Positions 34,407-45,017 of a stretch of 64,000 bases of DNA are shown in pieces. This DNA comes from Gari tellinella (taxonomy: Eukaryota; Mollusca; Bivalvia; Cardiida; Psammobiidae). Below the pieces are notes generated by a model. The model did not search any database, was not told where the DNA came from, and worked only from the letters and a program-made list of their open reading frames with translations. The position numbers and the translations under genes are program-made. The DNA lies in assembly GCA_922989275.2 (NCBI GenBank), contig OV277874.1:20014154-20078153 (forward strand), given 5' to 3'. How positions within the stretch are numbered: position 1 is the stretch's first letter; every line of letters starts with the position of its first letter.

Positions 34407-35218
34407 TTAAGCAATTTGAAATTCTTGTATTTTTGGTTTTAAATTCAATTCCTGATATTGGTTTCTGTTGTTTGAAAAAACAATTCCTAATGTATTAGAT
34501 CCTTCTGAGGTCCATGTAAATTCATCTTTTGTGTTATACATTTCAGCTGAGTTTTTTAATGAGCCACATCTTAAAATGACAGATTTTTTATTATTTAATT
34601 TTAGCCCAGATATTTTGCTAAAATTATTTAGTTGCTTTATTAAGGCTGCAAAAGTTTTAAAAGACCCATCCATCATAAAGGTTGCATCATCCGCAAAAGC
34701 TGTATATTTCATTTCTCTATTATACATACTTATGCCTTGTATATCATTATCTGCTTTAACAGACATATATAAAATGTCTATTGCTAATATAAACAAATAC
34801 GGTGATAGTGGGCATCCCTGTCGCACTCCTCTTTGTATGTCAAAGAACTCGGACATATATCCATTATTAACCACACAACTTTGTGCATCATGGTAGAACA
34901 GTCTTATCCAGTTAATAAAAGAAACACCAAAGTTAAAATGTGCAAGAGTTTTAAAGATAAAGTTATGATCTATACTATCAAATGCCTTTTCAAAATCTGC
35001 AAAGAATATAAGCCCTGGTTTATCTTCATCATTTAAATACTCTATTACTTCAAAAATTGTTCGTATGTTTTCACCAATATACCTTCCCTTTAAAAACCCT
35101 GTTTGATTATTGTTGATAACATTATGTTAAACCTTTTTCATTCTATTCGCTAGTGTGTTTGTTGCAATTTTGTAGTCATTGTTGAGTAAAGTAATTGGTC
35201 TCCAGTTACCCAGTGATG
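34407..35218 (-). pseudogene. LINE reverse transcriptase domain, later part
   Basis: Visible motifs in order are NWRPITLLN, NQTGFLKGR, FADFEKAFDSID, GVRQGCPLSPYLF and AFADD (catalytic pair near 34695), then SGLKLNNKKS. One in-frame stop lies near 35130 (KV then stop). It is frameshifted relative to the segment at 35219-36064. Confidence 0.9.
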
Positions 35219-36064
35219 TTAAATCTTTGTCCTTTTTTGGTAGAAGGGTAACAATACCTTGTTTTGCATTGTTGTTAAATTATTGTTTTGATAAGAGTAA
35301 TTGATAGAATTTATATAATAAGTTTTTATTGTATTCCAAAATATTTTATAAAATTCAACAGTTATTCCATCCGACCCTCGACTTTTGCCATTATTCATTC
35401 CTTTTAAAGCATTTGAACATTCTGTTTCAGAAATTAACCCTTCACATGATGTTTTCTCAATTTCGTTTAAAACTGATTTACACTTTTTATTTGAAAATAT
35501 ATCCTCGTTCTGTAATGTAGTGACTTTACTGTATAGTCTTTCATAAAAAAGTTTAGTTTCTTCTAAAATTTCTTTTGGTTTGGTTATTTCTCTAGAATTA
35601 TTTGCTATACGTTTTATAGTTTTATTTTCAGATCTTTTCTTTTCTAAATTGCTAAAGTATTTAGTATTTTTTTCTGCATCTTCAATCCATTCTGCTTTTG
35701 CCCTAAGAAAGATTCCTTTAGTATACTCTTTTATAATGTCATCTAATTCCGATTTCTTTTTTTTGATTTTATTTAAGATGGCTTCATTGTTATTATTATT
35801 TGATAATTGTTTTTCTAAATCATCAATGTCATTTTTTAAATTAATTTCTTTTTTTACCGTTTTCTTTTTTTTCATGGAAGTGTACATAATGGTTTCATTT
35901 CTTATGGTTCCTTTTATTATTTCCCACAATGTATTTGGATTTGCTTCTTTATTAATGTCTACAATATCTTGAATTGAACGTTTTATCTTATCCTGGTAGT
36001 CTTTTTCTAAGATAACACTATTGTTTAATTTAAAATATCCTGGCCCTCGAGGTTGATTATCCAC
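35219..36064 (-). pseudogene. LINE ORF2 linker and start of reverse transcriptase
   Basis: A 281-codon frame with a lysine-rich linker, then GKSRGSDGITVEFYKIFW, the first RT block. It ends near KVLLPFYQK at a frameshift where the RT should continue into LPKKDKDLT. It is in the same frame as the endonuclease segment. Confidence 0.9.
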
Positions 36065-36577
36065 TATTATATTAAAATATACTAACGAATGATCTGATCG
36101 TAAACCAGTTGTAATTTTACGTTGTGTTATTGAATTTACTATATTTGATGAAAGAAGAAAAAAGTCAAGTCTGCAAAATAGTGTTGGTTTATTGTTAGAG
36201 TGTCAGGTATAATGTTCTGTTTCTGGATTTAAAATTCTCCATATATCATTGACATCGTTATTTTGTATTATATCATTTAGTAATTCCCTATTTTTCTTAT
36301 TGCTATTAGGATTTCCGTTCTTTTTATCTTTATCTTTATCTATAACTATATTAAAATCTCCGCCAACAATAAGCGTGTCACTATCATATGAAATAATTAA
36401 GTCTTCTATTTTTTTGAGAAATGCTATATGTTCTGTTGTATTATTTGGTGCATAAACGTTTAATAGTACATAATCTTTTTCATTTATATTGATTTTTAAT
36501 GACTGTATTCTTCCATATATAATGTTGTTATAGTCCTTAATTGTATATAAAAAAAATAGAGTTGATACGGATGCCCA
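36065..36577 (-). pseudogene. LINE endonuclease fragment
   Basis: Carries LLNVYAPN, IVGGDFNIVIDKDKD, then after one stop codon near 36205 CRLDFFLLS and SDHSLVYF. These are the middle and end of an exonuclease-endonuclease-phosphatase type LINE nuclease. The N-terminal catalytic part is missing because of 5' truncation at 36577. The frame seen above 36577 belongs to the target duplication and not to the element. Confidence 0.88.
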
Positions 36578-36669
36578 CCCCGGGCCAATATTAGGTTGCT
36601 GAAAGCAGTGGATGGAAAATACACGGCTTTCACGTGACGCCAATTCACCAATCGGATAGCTAGAAACTT
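36578..36669. repeat. 92-bp direct repeat, copy 2 (LINE target duplication)
   Basis: Identical by eye to 32686-32777, at a constant offset of 3892. Confidence 0.85.
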
Positions 36670-36735
36670 GTAGGAGGTAGGATAATGGTACCTATGGAGG
36701 TTTTACCATTTGTGCTTAGCAAACCTTGAGTAGCA

Positions 36736-37104
36736 CAGTGCTCCCTCCCTTCAACGGACCTCTCAACAATGACTCTCTCCTTACAACGACACTCGCCGTA
36801 ATTCCCTAAATGGGATAATTGAGTCTAACTCTTTTACTGCTGCAATATCGTCTGCTTAAGATTGTCGTCTGCTGATTTCTCTCACAGTTACATATAAGTG
36901 GAGAATTTGATATAATACATATATTGACCAGTGACAAACAGCTTGAATCTAAATCAGACGCCGCGTTACGCGGAGTCTGATCTGGATTCAAGCTGTTTGC
37001 AAATGTAAGCCAAGTTTAATTGTCCCTCTCTATATCGACTCCCCCGAACAACATACACAATATGTATCTCCCCTTGGATGTCGTTGTAGAGAGGGAGCGA
37101 TGTA
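36736..37104. mobile_element. MITE family C copy beside a splice acceptor
   Basis: Ends ACAGTGCTCCCTCCCTTC and GTAGAGAGGGAGCGATGTA. Hairpin 36936-37003. The right end stops 24 nt before the exon at 37129. Confidence 0.85.
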
Positions 37105-37128
37105 GTATTTTCCCTCTGTATACTACAG

Positions 37129-37191
37129 GTATGTGTCATAGGCTATAGCGAGACAGACCAGTTCTACACGACTAGATGTATACAGCAAACG
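37129..37191 (+). CDS. Exon: LU domain 2, part 2
   Basis: A 63-nt, phase 0-0 exon between acceptor TCTGTATACTACAG and donor GTAGTG, reading VCVIGYSETDQFYTTRCIQQ then T. It matches the position, phases and two-cysteine layout of the LU 1 exon at 24156, though LU 2 has RC where LU 1 has GC. It is short, so the call rests on phase, order and pattern. Confidence 0.75.
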
Positions 37192-37211
37192 GTAGTGTAA
37201 CCTTTAGTTTA

Positions 37212-37442
37212 CTTTATACGAGGAGAAAACGTTATTCTTTCCCAATAAACGCGTTTATGCTAAATAAGTTGTTTCCTTTGCAAACAGTTTGGAGACAGAT
37301 CAGACGCCGGGTTACTGTTTGCCACTCATATTTAAACTAGTAGTCAGAATTGTCATAAAGTGTTTATTTTTTACATTTCGTTTCGCTGCGTTTGCGTTTT
37401 GTTTGCGTTCAAACAGGAACGAATAACTTTTTCTCCATTTTA
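37212..37442 (+). mobile_element. MITE family A, degraded copy
   Basis: Ends ACGAGGAGAAAACGTTATTC and ATAACTTTTTCTCCATTTTA. The core hairpin has lost one arm. It starts 20 nt after an exon. Confidence 0.7.
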
Positions 37443-37962
37443 GCTCTACTGTAGGGCATGGAACTCCAATTAGACACTATGATATTAATTATATATACAT
37501 ATCTTTTCATTTTCACGGAATAAAATACAGAAAAGTAGGGATAATGTGTTATGTAAGAAACATGCCATGACTTCAATAACTGGACTGCAGTGATTTCAGT
37601 AAATGAATCGGAGCACAACGTTGCCCAACGTCCGTGACAATGTTCACAAAAACGAACTCTTTAGCCGCTATCGTTTGGCAACTACGCGACAATGCCTCGA
37701 AGGTAGTGTGCCGAGGCGAACATCAAATTCAAAATGGCGACCTAGTGAGTAAACAAGACACTGTTTAAAAGTATTGAGTTAGTTTCCCTTCAATAAACCA
37801 ACACTTTTTGGATACTTCATGTATCAAACAAAGCAGCTTACAATATCATATTTAAATATTATTGTGTAGGTGTTGAAATTGATGTATTTCATGGGAAAGT
37901 ACATAGACATTGGGCGCAATGAATGATTGTTGGAGAGTATTCAAGAACGTCGGAGTTCGTAC
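37443..37962. other. Intron sequence, no recognised element
   Basis: No exon or repeat recognised. An open - frame at 37409-37618 shows no motif. Confidence 0.4.
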
Positions 37963-38210
37963 TACAGTGGAGAAAACGTTATTATTTCCCAATAAACGCG
38001 TTTACGCTAAAATAAAACAGTTTGGAGCCATATCAGACGCCGGATAACCCGTTGTCTGATTAGGATCCAAACTGTTTGTAACCAAGATAAACATGAATAA
38101 TCAGTATTGTCCAAAAATTGTAGTATTCTACGTTTTTGTGCTTTGCGTTTGCGTTTCGTTTGCGTTTCGTTTGCGTTTAAACGGGAAAGAATAACGTTTT
38201 CTCCATTCTA
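37963..38210 (+). mobile_element. MITE family A (GAAAACG subtype)
   Basis: Ends ACAGTGGAGAAAACGTTATT and its near-complement. Part of the left interior is deleted. Confidence 0.85.
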
Positions 38211-38250
38211 CTAAGGATTGTTGGCATGCTTTATGAATATCCGATTCATT

Positions 38251-38500
38251 TACAGTGGAGAATCTGTTATTCTTTCCCAATAAACGCGTTTACCCTAAAA
38301 CTATTATTTGCAGTGCAAACAGTTTTGAGCCAGATCAGACGCCGGATAACCCGGCGTCTGATCAGGCTCTAAACTGTTTACCACCAAGATAAACATTAAA
38401 TATCAGAATTGTCCAAAAGTTGTTCTTTTCTACGTTTTAGTGTTTTGCGTTTGCGTACGTTTGCGTTTAAACGGGAAAGAATAACAGATTCTCCACTGTA
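38251..38500 (+). mobile_element. MITE family A copy
   Basis: Full 250-bp copy with TA borders, 40 bp from its neighbour. Confidence 0.92.
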
Positions 38501-38745
38501 CTAAACTCACTGTTGGTGTAGCACTACGTTTTGACCGTGGAACTGGCTAAAACAGGGACATGTTACTTCAGCCCACATTATTCCTTGCATAACAAAAATG
38601 CATTGTCTTATATAGTGATACCTTCCTACAGCGACCATACGCACATGAAAATGACATTAAAATAAACATTCAGAACTGTCAACAGATTGGCCTTTTCTAT
38701 ATTTTATTGCAATGCGTTTGCGTTTCGTATGCATTTAAAGTATAG
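38501..38745. other. Intron spacer with half of a family A element
   Basis: The last ~100 bp (CATTCAGAACTGTCAACAG, then TGCGTTTGCGTTTCG) is the inner right half of a family A copy without its end. Confidence 0.5.
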
Positions 38746-38995
38746 TACAGTGGAGAATCTGTTATTCTTTCCCGTTTAAACGCAAACGTACGGAAACGCA
38801 AAGCACTAAAACGTAGAAAAGGACAACTTTTGGACAATTCTGATATTTCATGTTTATCTTGGTGGCAAACAGTTTGGAGGCTGATCAGACACCGGGTTAC
38901 CCGGCGTCTGATCTGGCTCAAAACTGTTTGCACTGCAAATAATAGTTTTAGGGTAAACGCGTTCATTGGGAAATAATAACAGATTCTCCACTGTA
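38746..38995 (-). mobile_element. MITE family A copy
   Basis: Full-length, TA borders, core hairpin at 38867-38932. Confidence 0.92.
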
Positions 38996-39461
38996 CGCGT
39001 GCAAATGGAATTTCTATAGGATATTTCTGTATAAGTTATTCAAACATTTATTTGTGCCATGGTAAAAGGAAAAGCATAGGTAATAGTGTTCTTTTTTGTC
39101 TATGGGCGCATGAAATGTATAATGTAACCATTTTCGGTAAAGAGTCGGCATGCCCTTTTTGGCTTTCAGAAATAATGTAAAGTAGTACCTGTAATTGACA
39201 CAAACAAACATTAAAGAGTTAAAAAGTAATGCATACTTAAAGTATGGTGCAACGTGTCTAGCGTGTTGCCTGGGATGGTTTACATTTTTATTAATTGTGT
39301 TTGGCTCAAATCCAATAAAACACTCACTCTATCTAATTCTACTTATACAATTGATCAAAATTCATGCAATAAATGTTAATGTGTGAAAAATTAGAAAATG
39401 GTAAAAACGGCATATGTGAACCAGAGTTAATGTTTGTTTTGGACCTATATGTTCTTTTATG

Positions 39462-39711
39462 TACAGTGGAGAATCTGTTATTCTTTCCCAATAAACGCGT
39501 TTACGCTAAAACTATTATTTGCAGTGCAAACAGTTGGGAGCCAGATCAGACGCCGGGTAACCCGGCGTCTGATCAGGCTCCAAACTGTTTGCCACCAACA
39601 TAAACAAGAATTATCAGAATTGTCCAAAAGTTGTTCTTTTCTACGTTTTAGCGCTGTGCGTTTGCGTACGTTTGCGTTTAAACGGGAAAGAATAACAGAT
39701 TCTCCACTGTA
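39462..39711 (+). mobile_element. MITE family A copy
   Basis: Full-length, TA borders, core hairpin at 39526-39592. Several overlapping open frames inside are shadows. Confidence 0.93.
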
Positions 39712-39892
39712 CACATGTATACTAATGATCTAAACGAGCAGGCGTCTTTGGTGAGTTCTCGGATTAACACCAATATCCACTTTGATCGAAGTCTTGGGGT
39801 TTTCCCCTTAGCCTTATTAAATAGAGTTTAAAGTCATGCATTTTGCCAAGTTTCGATTAGTTTCCTAATACAGTGCCGTTTCATGTGTTTAC

Positions 39893-40018
39893 CGTTTATT
39901 TCTCACGACTGATGGAGATTGTTTGAAATCGAAAGTACCTACGGGAGGTAACTGGTACGCATTATTTCGTTGAGTAACGACTCTTGAATTATCGGTCGTG
40001 GTTAAAGCCGCCAGGTGT
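39893..40018 (-). repeat. Dispersed repeat (inverted copy)
   Basis: Inverted relative to 13945-14060 and 43838-43960. It shares GGGAGGTAACTGG.ACGC and GAGTAACGACTCTTGAAT. Confidence 0.6.
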
Positions 40019-40039
40019 CGCAAGAATTGAGCGCGTTTC

Positions 40040-40076
40040 CCTTTAAACGGGAAAGAATAACTTCTTCTGCGCTGTA
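40040..40076 (+). mobile_element. Family A right-end fragment beside a splice acceptor
   Basis: TTTAAACGGGAAAGAATAAC then CTTCTTCTGCGCTGTA is the last part of a family A copy. It stops 21 nt before the exon at 40098. Confidence 0.75.
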
Positions 40077-40097
40077 ACCATTCTATTCTATCTACAG

Positions 40098-40218
40098 CAA
40101 TGTGACGCCTTGCAGTCTCTCGTACAGCCCGTTCCTGTTGGAAAACGTAACACATTCAGGTTTACCACGTGCACCACGTGCTGTAAGGACGACTTCTGTA
40201 ACAACAACTGCTCCAATG
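40098..40218 (+). CDS. Exon: LU domain 2, part 3
   Basis: A 121-nt exon, phase 0 in and 1 out, between acceptor CTATTCTATCTACAG and donor GTAAGT. It reads QCDALQSLVQPVPVGKRNTF then RFTTCTTCCKDDFCNNNCSN. TCCKDDFCN is the LU end signature. The cysteine order (C ... C-x2-CC-x4-C-x4-C) matches the exon at 25360. Phase 1 exit leads to the first TSP1 exon. Confidence 0.9.
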
Positions 40219-40339
40219 GTAAGTAAAAGATATGTCCTGACCTACTTTCGGTCAAAACACCTGTAGCCAGGTATAAAAACATGCAGCCTTGTGCGAAGTG
40301 TGCTGTCAGTGTTATCTTGTCTTGGAAAATATACATTAA

Positions 40340-40775
40340 AGCGTTTCATATGAGGCCCGTGCCTTATTTCTTTGTAGTTAAGTTAGTAAAGCCCATTGAA
40401 AAAACCTTGAGTGTGAGTATGTCAGTGCCTTTCTATACCACTTGAGATTGGTGACAATGGCTATGCACACTTTACTCCTGCTTTACAGTTACTTTCACGC
40501 ATACTGAGAGCAATTATGGAGGGGGGCCTTCAAAGGACTGAGGATATATCTTTAAAGACATTACCACAGTCTATTTAATGACCCCCACAACTTGTTTACA
40601 CTAGGCGTGAAAGTAACAGTAAAGCATGAAAAAGGTTTGCAAAACATTGAAACATCCATTTCAAGCTGTCTAGAGTGACCCTGACATACTCACACTCAAG
40701 GGTGTTTTTTTTAATAGGATTGACTAACCAAACTATCAAATATATGGTACATGTACAGGCCTCACATGAAACGCC
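40340..40775. mobile_element. Foldback element
   Basis: Inverted arms: GCGTTTCATATGAGGCC/GGCCTCACATGAAACGC, GAGTGTGAGTATGTCAG/CTGACATACTCACACTC and GCTTTACAGTTACTTTCACG/CGTGAAAGTAACAGTAAAGC. A related copy lies at 42458-42812. Non-coding. Confidence 0.85.
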
Positions 40776-41544
40776 TGAGTGAGTATTTGCCTAAACATTT
40801 GTACAGTAAAAGTACGGAATTATACATTCACGGAATTAAACTTTTATTTTTCATAATTGTATAAGGTCCACTTCACCGTGGACAGCATTAACATTATACA
40901 AATATTGAATACATACAAATATAAATAGGGAGGTCATTAGTTGGGAACACGCAAACTATTAGAATTTTGAAATTTATCTAAAGTCTAAATAAAAATGTTT
41001 TAGTTGAATATATAGATGTTTATCGAAATTCGTTCCATAGACAGTTATATATTATGTATATGGTCTGGCAGATTAGATCATGACCAGGCACCATGTGACT
41101 CGGCGTCTGTTCATAGTCTATGCTGCCTCAAAATTCACACTTTCAATTTTGATGATGAATTGTAATAGTAATTTACAAGATAAGTCGAGGTTATGATGAG
41201 AGAGAAAGAAAAGAGAAAATACATGTATTTACAATGTATCAAACTCAACAACATACTTGGTTCATTATTGCTGCTAGTATTGCTGGGGTACCCACGCAAT
41301 GAGCTTCTCCAGCTAAACGAAACTAGGAGAAGACATACGGGTACACGCAGCAGACTACTACCCAAGAGTAGTACATGCGAATATATTTGCCAATTTCTCC
41401 AACGAAACGAAGCTTGGAGATAATAAATGTTGGATACGAGTTAATAAATTATATGGTAATTACCTAAAGACAGGCACAAGCAAACATACAAACTAATAAA
41501 CTTACTACAAATAAATACCCACATGTAAGACAATACGCTTTGAG
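40776..41544. other. Intron sequence, no exon recognised
   Basis: AT-rich. A weak hairpin element may be present at 41050-41125 (ACCAGGCACCATGTGACTC). Open frames on both strands at 41135-41423 share no known motif. Confidence 0.4.
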
Positions 41545-41690
41545 TACATATATAGAGAAGGGGAGAGAGAGAGAGAGAGGTCATAAGTTTAGAAACTTCG
41601 AGAGAGAGAGAGAGAGAGAGGAGGGAGAGAGAGACAACGGAGAGAGAGGGAGAGAGAGAAAGAGTGAGAAAAGAGAAAGATAGAGAGGGA
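41545..41690. repeat. (GA)n-rich microsatellite
   Basis: Interrupted GAGAGAGA tracts over about 140 bp. Confidence 0.95.
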
Positions 41691-41750
41691 AATGATACAT
41701 TTATATACGCACATGCCTATAAAGCTACATAACTCAAATGCAGACCTAAA

Positions 41751-41870
41751 TAGTTACATTATAATTTAACTCATATCATACTAATTTGTTGTTCTCTTCG
41801 AATACATGTATAGTTACATTATAATTTAACTCATATCATGCTAATTTGTTTTTCTCTTCGAATACATGTA
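41751..41870. repeat. 60-bp tandem duplication
   Basis: Two head-to-tail copies start TAGTTACATTATAATTTAAC and end GAATACATGTA. I count two differences. Confidence 0.95.
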
Positions 41871-42457
41871 TATCGTCTGCGTAAAATCTCAATAAATAAA
41901 AATAAATAAAAAACCTCGCATTATATAAGAAATCTCGAGCGGCGTAAACGAGACTTCGCGCGACTTGATAAGAAAGTGTCTATCGGTAGTCAATATGATA
42001 AATGTCTGTTTCGAAGCATTGTTTACGGGTTTATACTCCCGTGAATTGATAGGAATGTCCACCAAGTCGTTTAAATCCACTAAAATGTCAATAAATACAC
42101 TCGAGTCGGTACATTTTCACCCCAGAAATGGCAGACAACGAGGCAAAAAGTGAAGATGTTGTCATGTGACACATAATCACGCAAAATTCAACCACCATGA
42201 GAGCTCAGATGCTCGCCTATTCAACTTCGCTGAGTTGCGATTCCGTCTTGTATAATTCCGTGGTAAAAGCATGCTATCCTTGATCTAATCTTTTTTTTCG
42301 GAATAAGTGTTACTACCCAAGTTAGGTCAAGTAATGTCTTTAAAGAAATTACTTGACCTAGCATGGGTGGTAACACCTAGTCCCAAATAATGTTTGAGTT
42401 AAAGCATGCAACATGCGTTTACCTGTATAAATGTCTAGGCAAGAAAACCATTGAAGA
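41871..42457. other. Intron sequence with one small palindrome
   Basis: CAAGTAATGTCTTTAAAGAA then ATTACTTG near 42330-42355 is palindromic, with outer arms TACCCAAGTTAGGT and ACCTAGCATGGGT. No exon seen. Confidence 0.5.
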
Positions 42458-42812
42458 GTCTCATGTGATGGCCATATACCTTATGTTTGATAGTTTGGTC
42501 AGTAAAACCCATTTAAAAACGTTGAGTGTTGGTATGTCAGGAACTCTCTAGACAATCTGAGTTTGCTGACATTGGCTGTGCACACTTTTCTCCTGCTTTT
42601 ATAGTTACGTTCACGCCTAGTGAGAACAATGGTCGTTAAAGACTTTTCCTCAGTTCATTTATGGAGTCCCCCCCCATTGTTCTGGAGGTGTAAATGTAAC
42701 TTCAAAGCATGTGCAGCACAAGCTCAGTTTACCTTGTGGGACTCAGATTGTATTCATGCTCTAGTGATTTTCAATGGTTATTTCTAACCAAACTGTCAAA
42801 TATAAAGGTAGT
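42458..42812. mobile_element. Foldback element related to 40340-40775
   Basis: Contains GATAGTTTGGTCAGTAAAACC and, inverted, TAACCAAACTGTCAAATA. It shares GGTATGTCAG and GTGCACACTTT with the first copy. Confidence 0.7.
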
Positions 42813-42919
42813 CTGGTACCCGACTTCTTCACAAAGTACGTCAGGCAATATGTAATAATGGCCGCCTCCATGAAATAGAGAAAAGTGGGTGGAGTTATAC
42901 GAGCTGAAATAGTTTTTTT

Positions 42920-43075
42920 TTCTTATTTTAGGTGGTTCACAATATCTTATTGTAACCTACGGGTTCAATTTTTACCAATTCAAACATATGTGGTAAGCGA
43001 CTGAATTCAGCAGAAATTCGTGCAACGAATCATTTTAAAGCACTCCTATTTTCGGCTATTATAAATAAGTTGGAT
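42920..43075. repeat. Inverted repeat left arm
   Basis: TTATTTTAGGTGGTTCACAA ... TTTTCGGCTATTATAAAT pairs with 45541-45702 (right arm: TAATATCCGATAATAGGGC ... GTGAACCACCTAATATAAG). The inner part of this arm also pairs with 43763-43800. Confidence 0.65.
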
Positions 43076-43094
43076 TACATATTAGTATATTGTA

Positions 43095-43163
43095 TCGTTG
43101 ATGTAGTGGTTAGCGTCCCTGCTTCTCGTCCAGGCGACCCAGGTTCGAATCTCAGCCGGCTCA
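43095..43163 (+). tRNA. tRNA-Glu(CTC)-like sequence, probably SINE head
   Basis: GATGTAGTGGTTAGCGTCC (A-box region), TTCTCGT anticodon loop (anticodon CTC) and GGTTCGAATCTC (B-box). Acceptor bases GTTG and CGGC pair weakly and a GCTCAATATTTG tail follows. It is more likely a pseudo-tRNA or SINE than a working tRNA. Confidence 0.5.
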
Positions 43164-43663
43164 ATATTTGTTTACTCTTTATTTGGAAATGTATTTTCAA
43201 TATAAAACGTTAAATATATTTACGATCGAATAACAACTCTAAGAACATTAAAATGTAAAATTCAATGAGTTTAAAAATGTTGATGAAATCTCAGAATTTC
43301 CTCAATTTTCCCCTCCGGAACCTGAACAAATTTAAAAGTGTAGATCTATATGTAACCGAATGAATAACGACGACGTATTAGAATATGTATGTAAAATTTG
43401 AACCTATAGCATTGATTTCTCCATGTTTGGATGGAATTGATCAAAATATTTTGGAAGTTATACGGCGAGACAGTGGCAGGGTCAATGCATTAATTGGTAG
43501 CCAATCTATGAAGGCGTATACCTTTGTTGCTAATTAAACTTTGAGTGGTAAATCAAACATTAGTTTAGTTATTTTTATTGGTTTTCCGAAAAATAAATCA
43601 TTAAATAGATGACATTTATTATTTAATTCGTTTAAAAAATTATGACCAAAAAAGAAAAATACA

Positions 43664-43736
43664 TTCCGGTGACGGGAATCGAACCTGGGCCGCCTGGACG
43701 AGAAGCAGGGATCCTAACCAATACACCAACGGCTCA
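43664..43736 (-). tRNA. tRNA-Glu(CTC)-like sequence, inverted partner
   Basis: The - strand reads GTTGGTGTATTGGTTAGGAT, TTCTCGT anticodon loop, GGTTCGATTCCC and CACCGGAAT. It is closer to a real tRNA in the T-arm than its partner, but the acceptor stem does not close with the 5' end. Confidence 0.5.
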
Positions 43737-43837
43737 GTACGGAGGTTAAATCAACTGATATATATAATAGCCGAAAATAAGGTTAGTGTTCCAACAAATG
43801 AGACAACTTAAGGGCATACACGCCAAATTCATGGTAA

Positions 43838-43960
43838 CAAAGTACGATAATTCAAGAATCGTTACTCAACGAAAGTGTGCGTGTCGGTTACCTCCCGTGG
43901 ATACTTTCGGTTTCTAACAATCTCTATAAACGTGAAATTTAGTGTGAACCCGAGAACACA
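43838..43960 (+). repeat. Dispersed repeat, same family as 13945 and 39893
   Basis: AACAAAGTACGATAATTCAA ... GTTACTCAACGAAAGT ... GGTTACCTCCCGTGG. Confidence 0.6.
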
Positions 43961-45017
43961 TACAGACACACAGACCTTAGTTATCGCTCGCGATCCAACG
44001 CTCAACCAATCAGAGCACGACACCCATATTTCGGTCAAACTTTAGACGCGTGGTGCTATGTTAAATTGTGGTCACGACGTCATTTGAATTGGAAGCAGGC
44101 TGACTGGCTCCGAGTTCTCTTTCGTGACGAATCTCACCGAGCAATGCAGATGGTAGGCTACACAAATTTTAACATTCAAGATTCAGCAGTCAAGATTTGA
44201 GACAGGCTTCACAGGCAAGCGTGGAGGACTGAGGTACTTATTGAACGTTACGCTACGCCGTAGAAATGTAGCGTGTATTGGTGCAAATAGTGGCCATTCA
44301 CGATATTAATGATACTGAATACAACTTTGGACTTTTTATGATAATTCATTAAACACCTAAACATTTTAAGAAAAAACAACTTTTATTCAGACCCCTACCA
44401 ACTTCTTCATTACATCACTCGAAAAAAATTCTTCACAGCAGTATGAGGTTAACTGATATGGATTAAAAATGATAAACTTCATTTTCGGTATAGGTTTTAA
44501 ACCATCAACATTATCACTTTCCAGCAAATGTTCCTGTAATCGTGTGGGACGTTTCTACTTTTGCTCAGTATATGTAAAACAAATACTTCAAATGACCCCA
44601 CATATTTAAATCTTGGACAACATTTCTGGACAGGTTTCTTTCCAAATATTAAGCTTCAACTTCTACCCTACATACTCATATCAGTATACCCCCTCTAACT
44701 AGTTTGGGTTCGGGGACTTGCTCCCCCAGGGAAATTTTATTCTTAGATGGCTTCAGAAGCGTTCAGGGTCGTGCTGTGCATTTAAAACAGGTAAAATACT
44801 AATAAAAATCCATGCAAATGTTCAACTTAAAATAACAAATTATTAATGATAAAGGATCATATTTTTTGACGTTGTCTTCCGGCTATTAGCCTAGTCTACC
44901 TCTACCCCCTCTAATAAGTGTAGCACTTTTACTAGCGTGTCCGGGGCATGCTTCCCGGGATATCTTTTAATTCTATTGTCTTTGGTGCATTCTAGGGGCG
45001 TTTTTTTTATATAATAT
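43961..45017. other. Intron sequence, no exon recognised
   Basis: Two loosely related blocks at 44690-44770 and 44895-44990 (TACCCCCTCTAA, then a CCCCAGG/CCCGGG stretch) suggest an old duplication. Nothing coding. Confidence 0.4.

Larger units (their letters stand above)
32778..36577 (-). mobile_element. 5'-truncated non-LTR retrotransposon (L1/Tx1-like LINE)
   Basis: About 3.8 kb reading leftwards. It ends in AATAAA-containing sequence and a short A run directly on the target duplication at 32777. It lacks ORF1 and the start of the endonuclease. What remains of ORF2 is, in order, endonuclease, reverse transcriptase and a C-terminal region. The motif set and the C-terminal LIDLN-type text resemble the L1/Tx1 branch, though clade assignment by eye is uncertain. 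It lies antisense within the intron between 28032 and 37129 of the lectin gene and has two frameshifts and several stops, so it is dead. Confidence 0.9.
43040..43800. mobile_element. Foldback with two inverted tRNA-Glu-like heads
   Basis: Outer arms TTTTCGGCTATTATA and TATAATAGCCGAAAA enclose two tRNA-like sequences facing opposite ways (43095-43163 on + and 43664-43736 on -). The middle, about 43164-43660, is AT-rich. Confidence 0.7.

Noticed and set aside
36578..36643. MASRESRVFSIHCFQQPNIG as the N-terminus of the LINE endonuclease
   Set aside because: The same text occurs at the other side of the LINE because it is the 92-bp target duplication.
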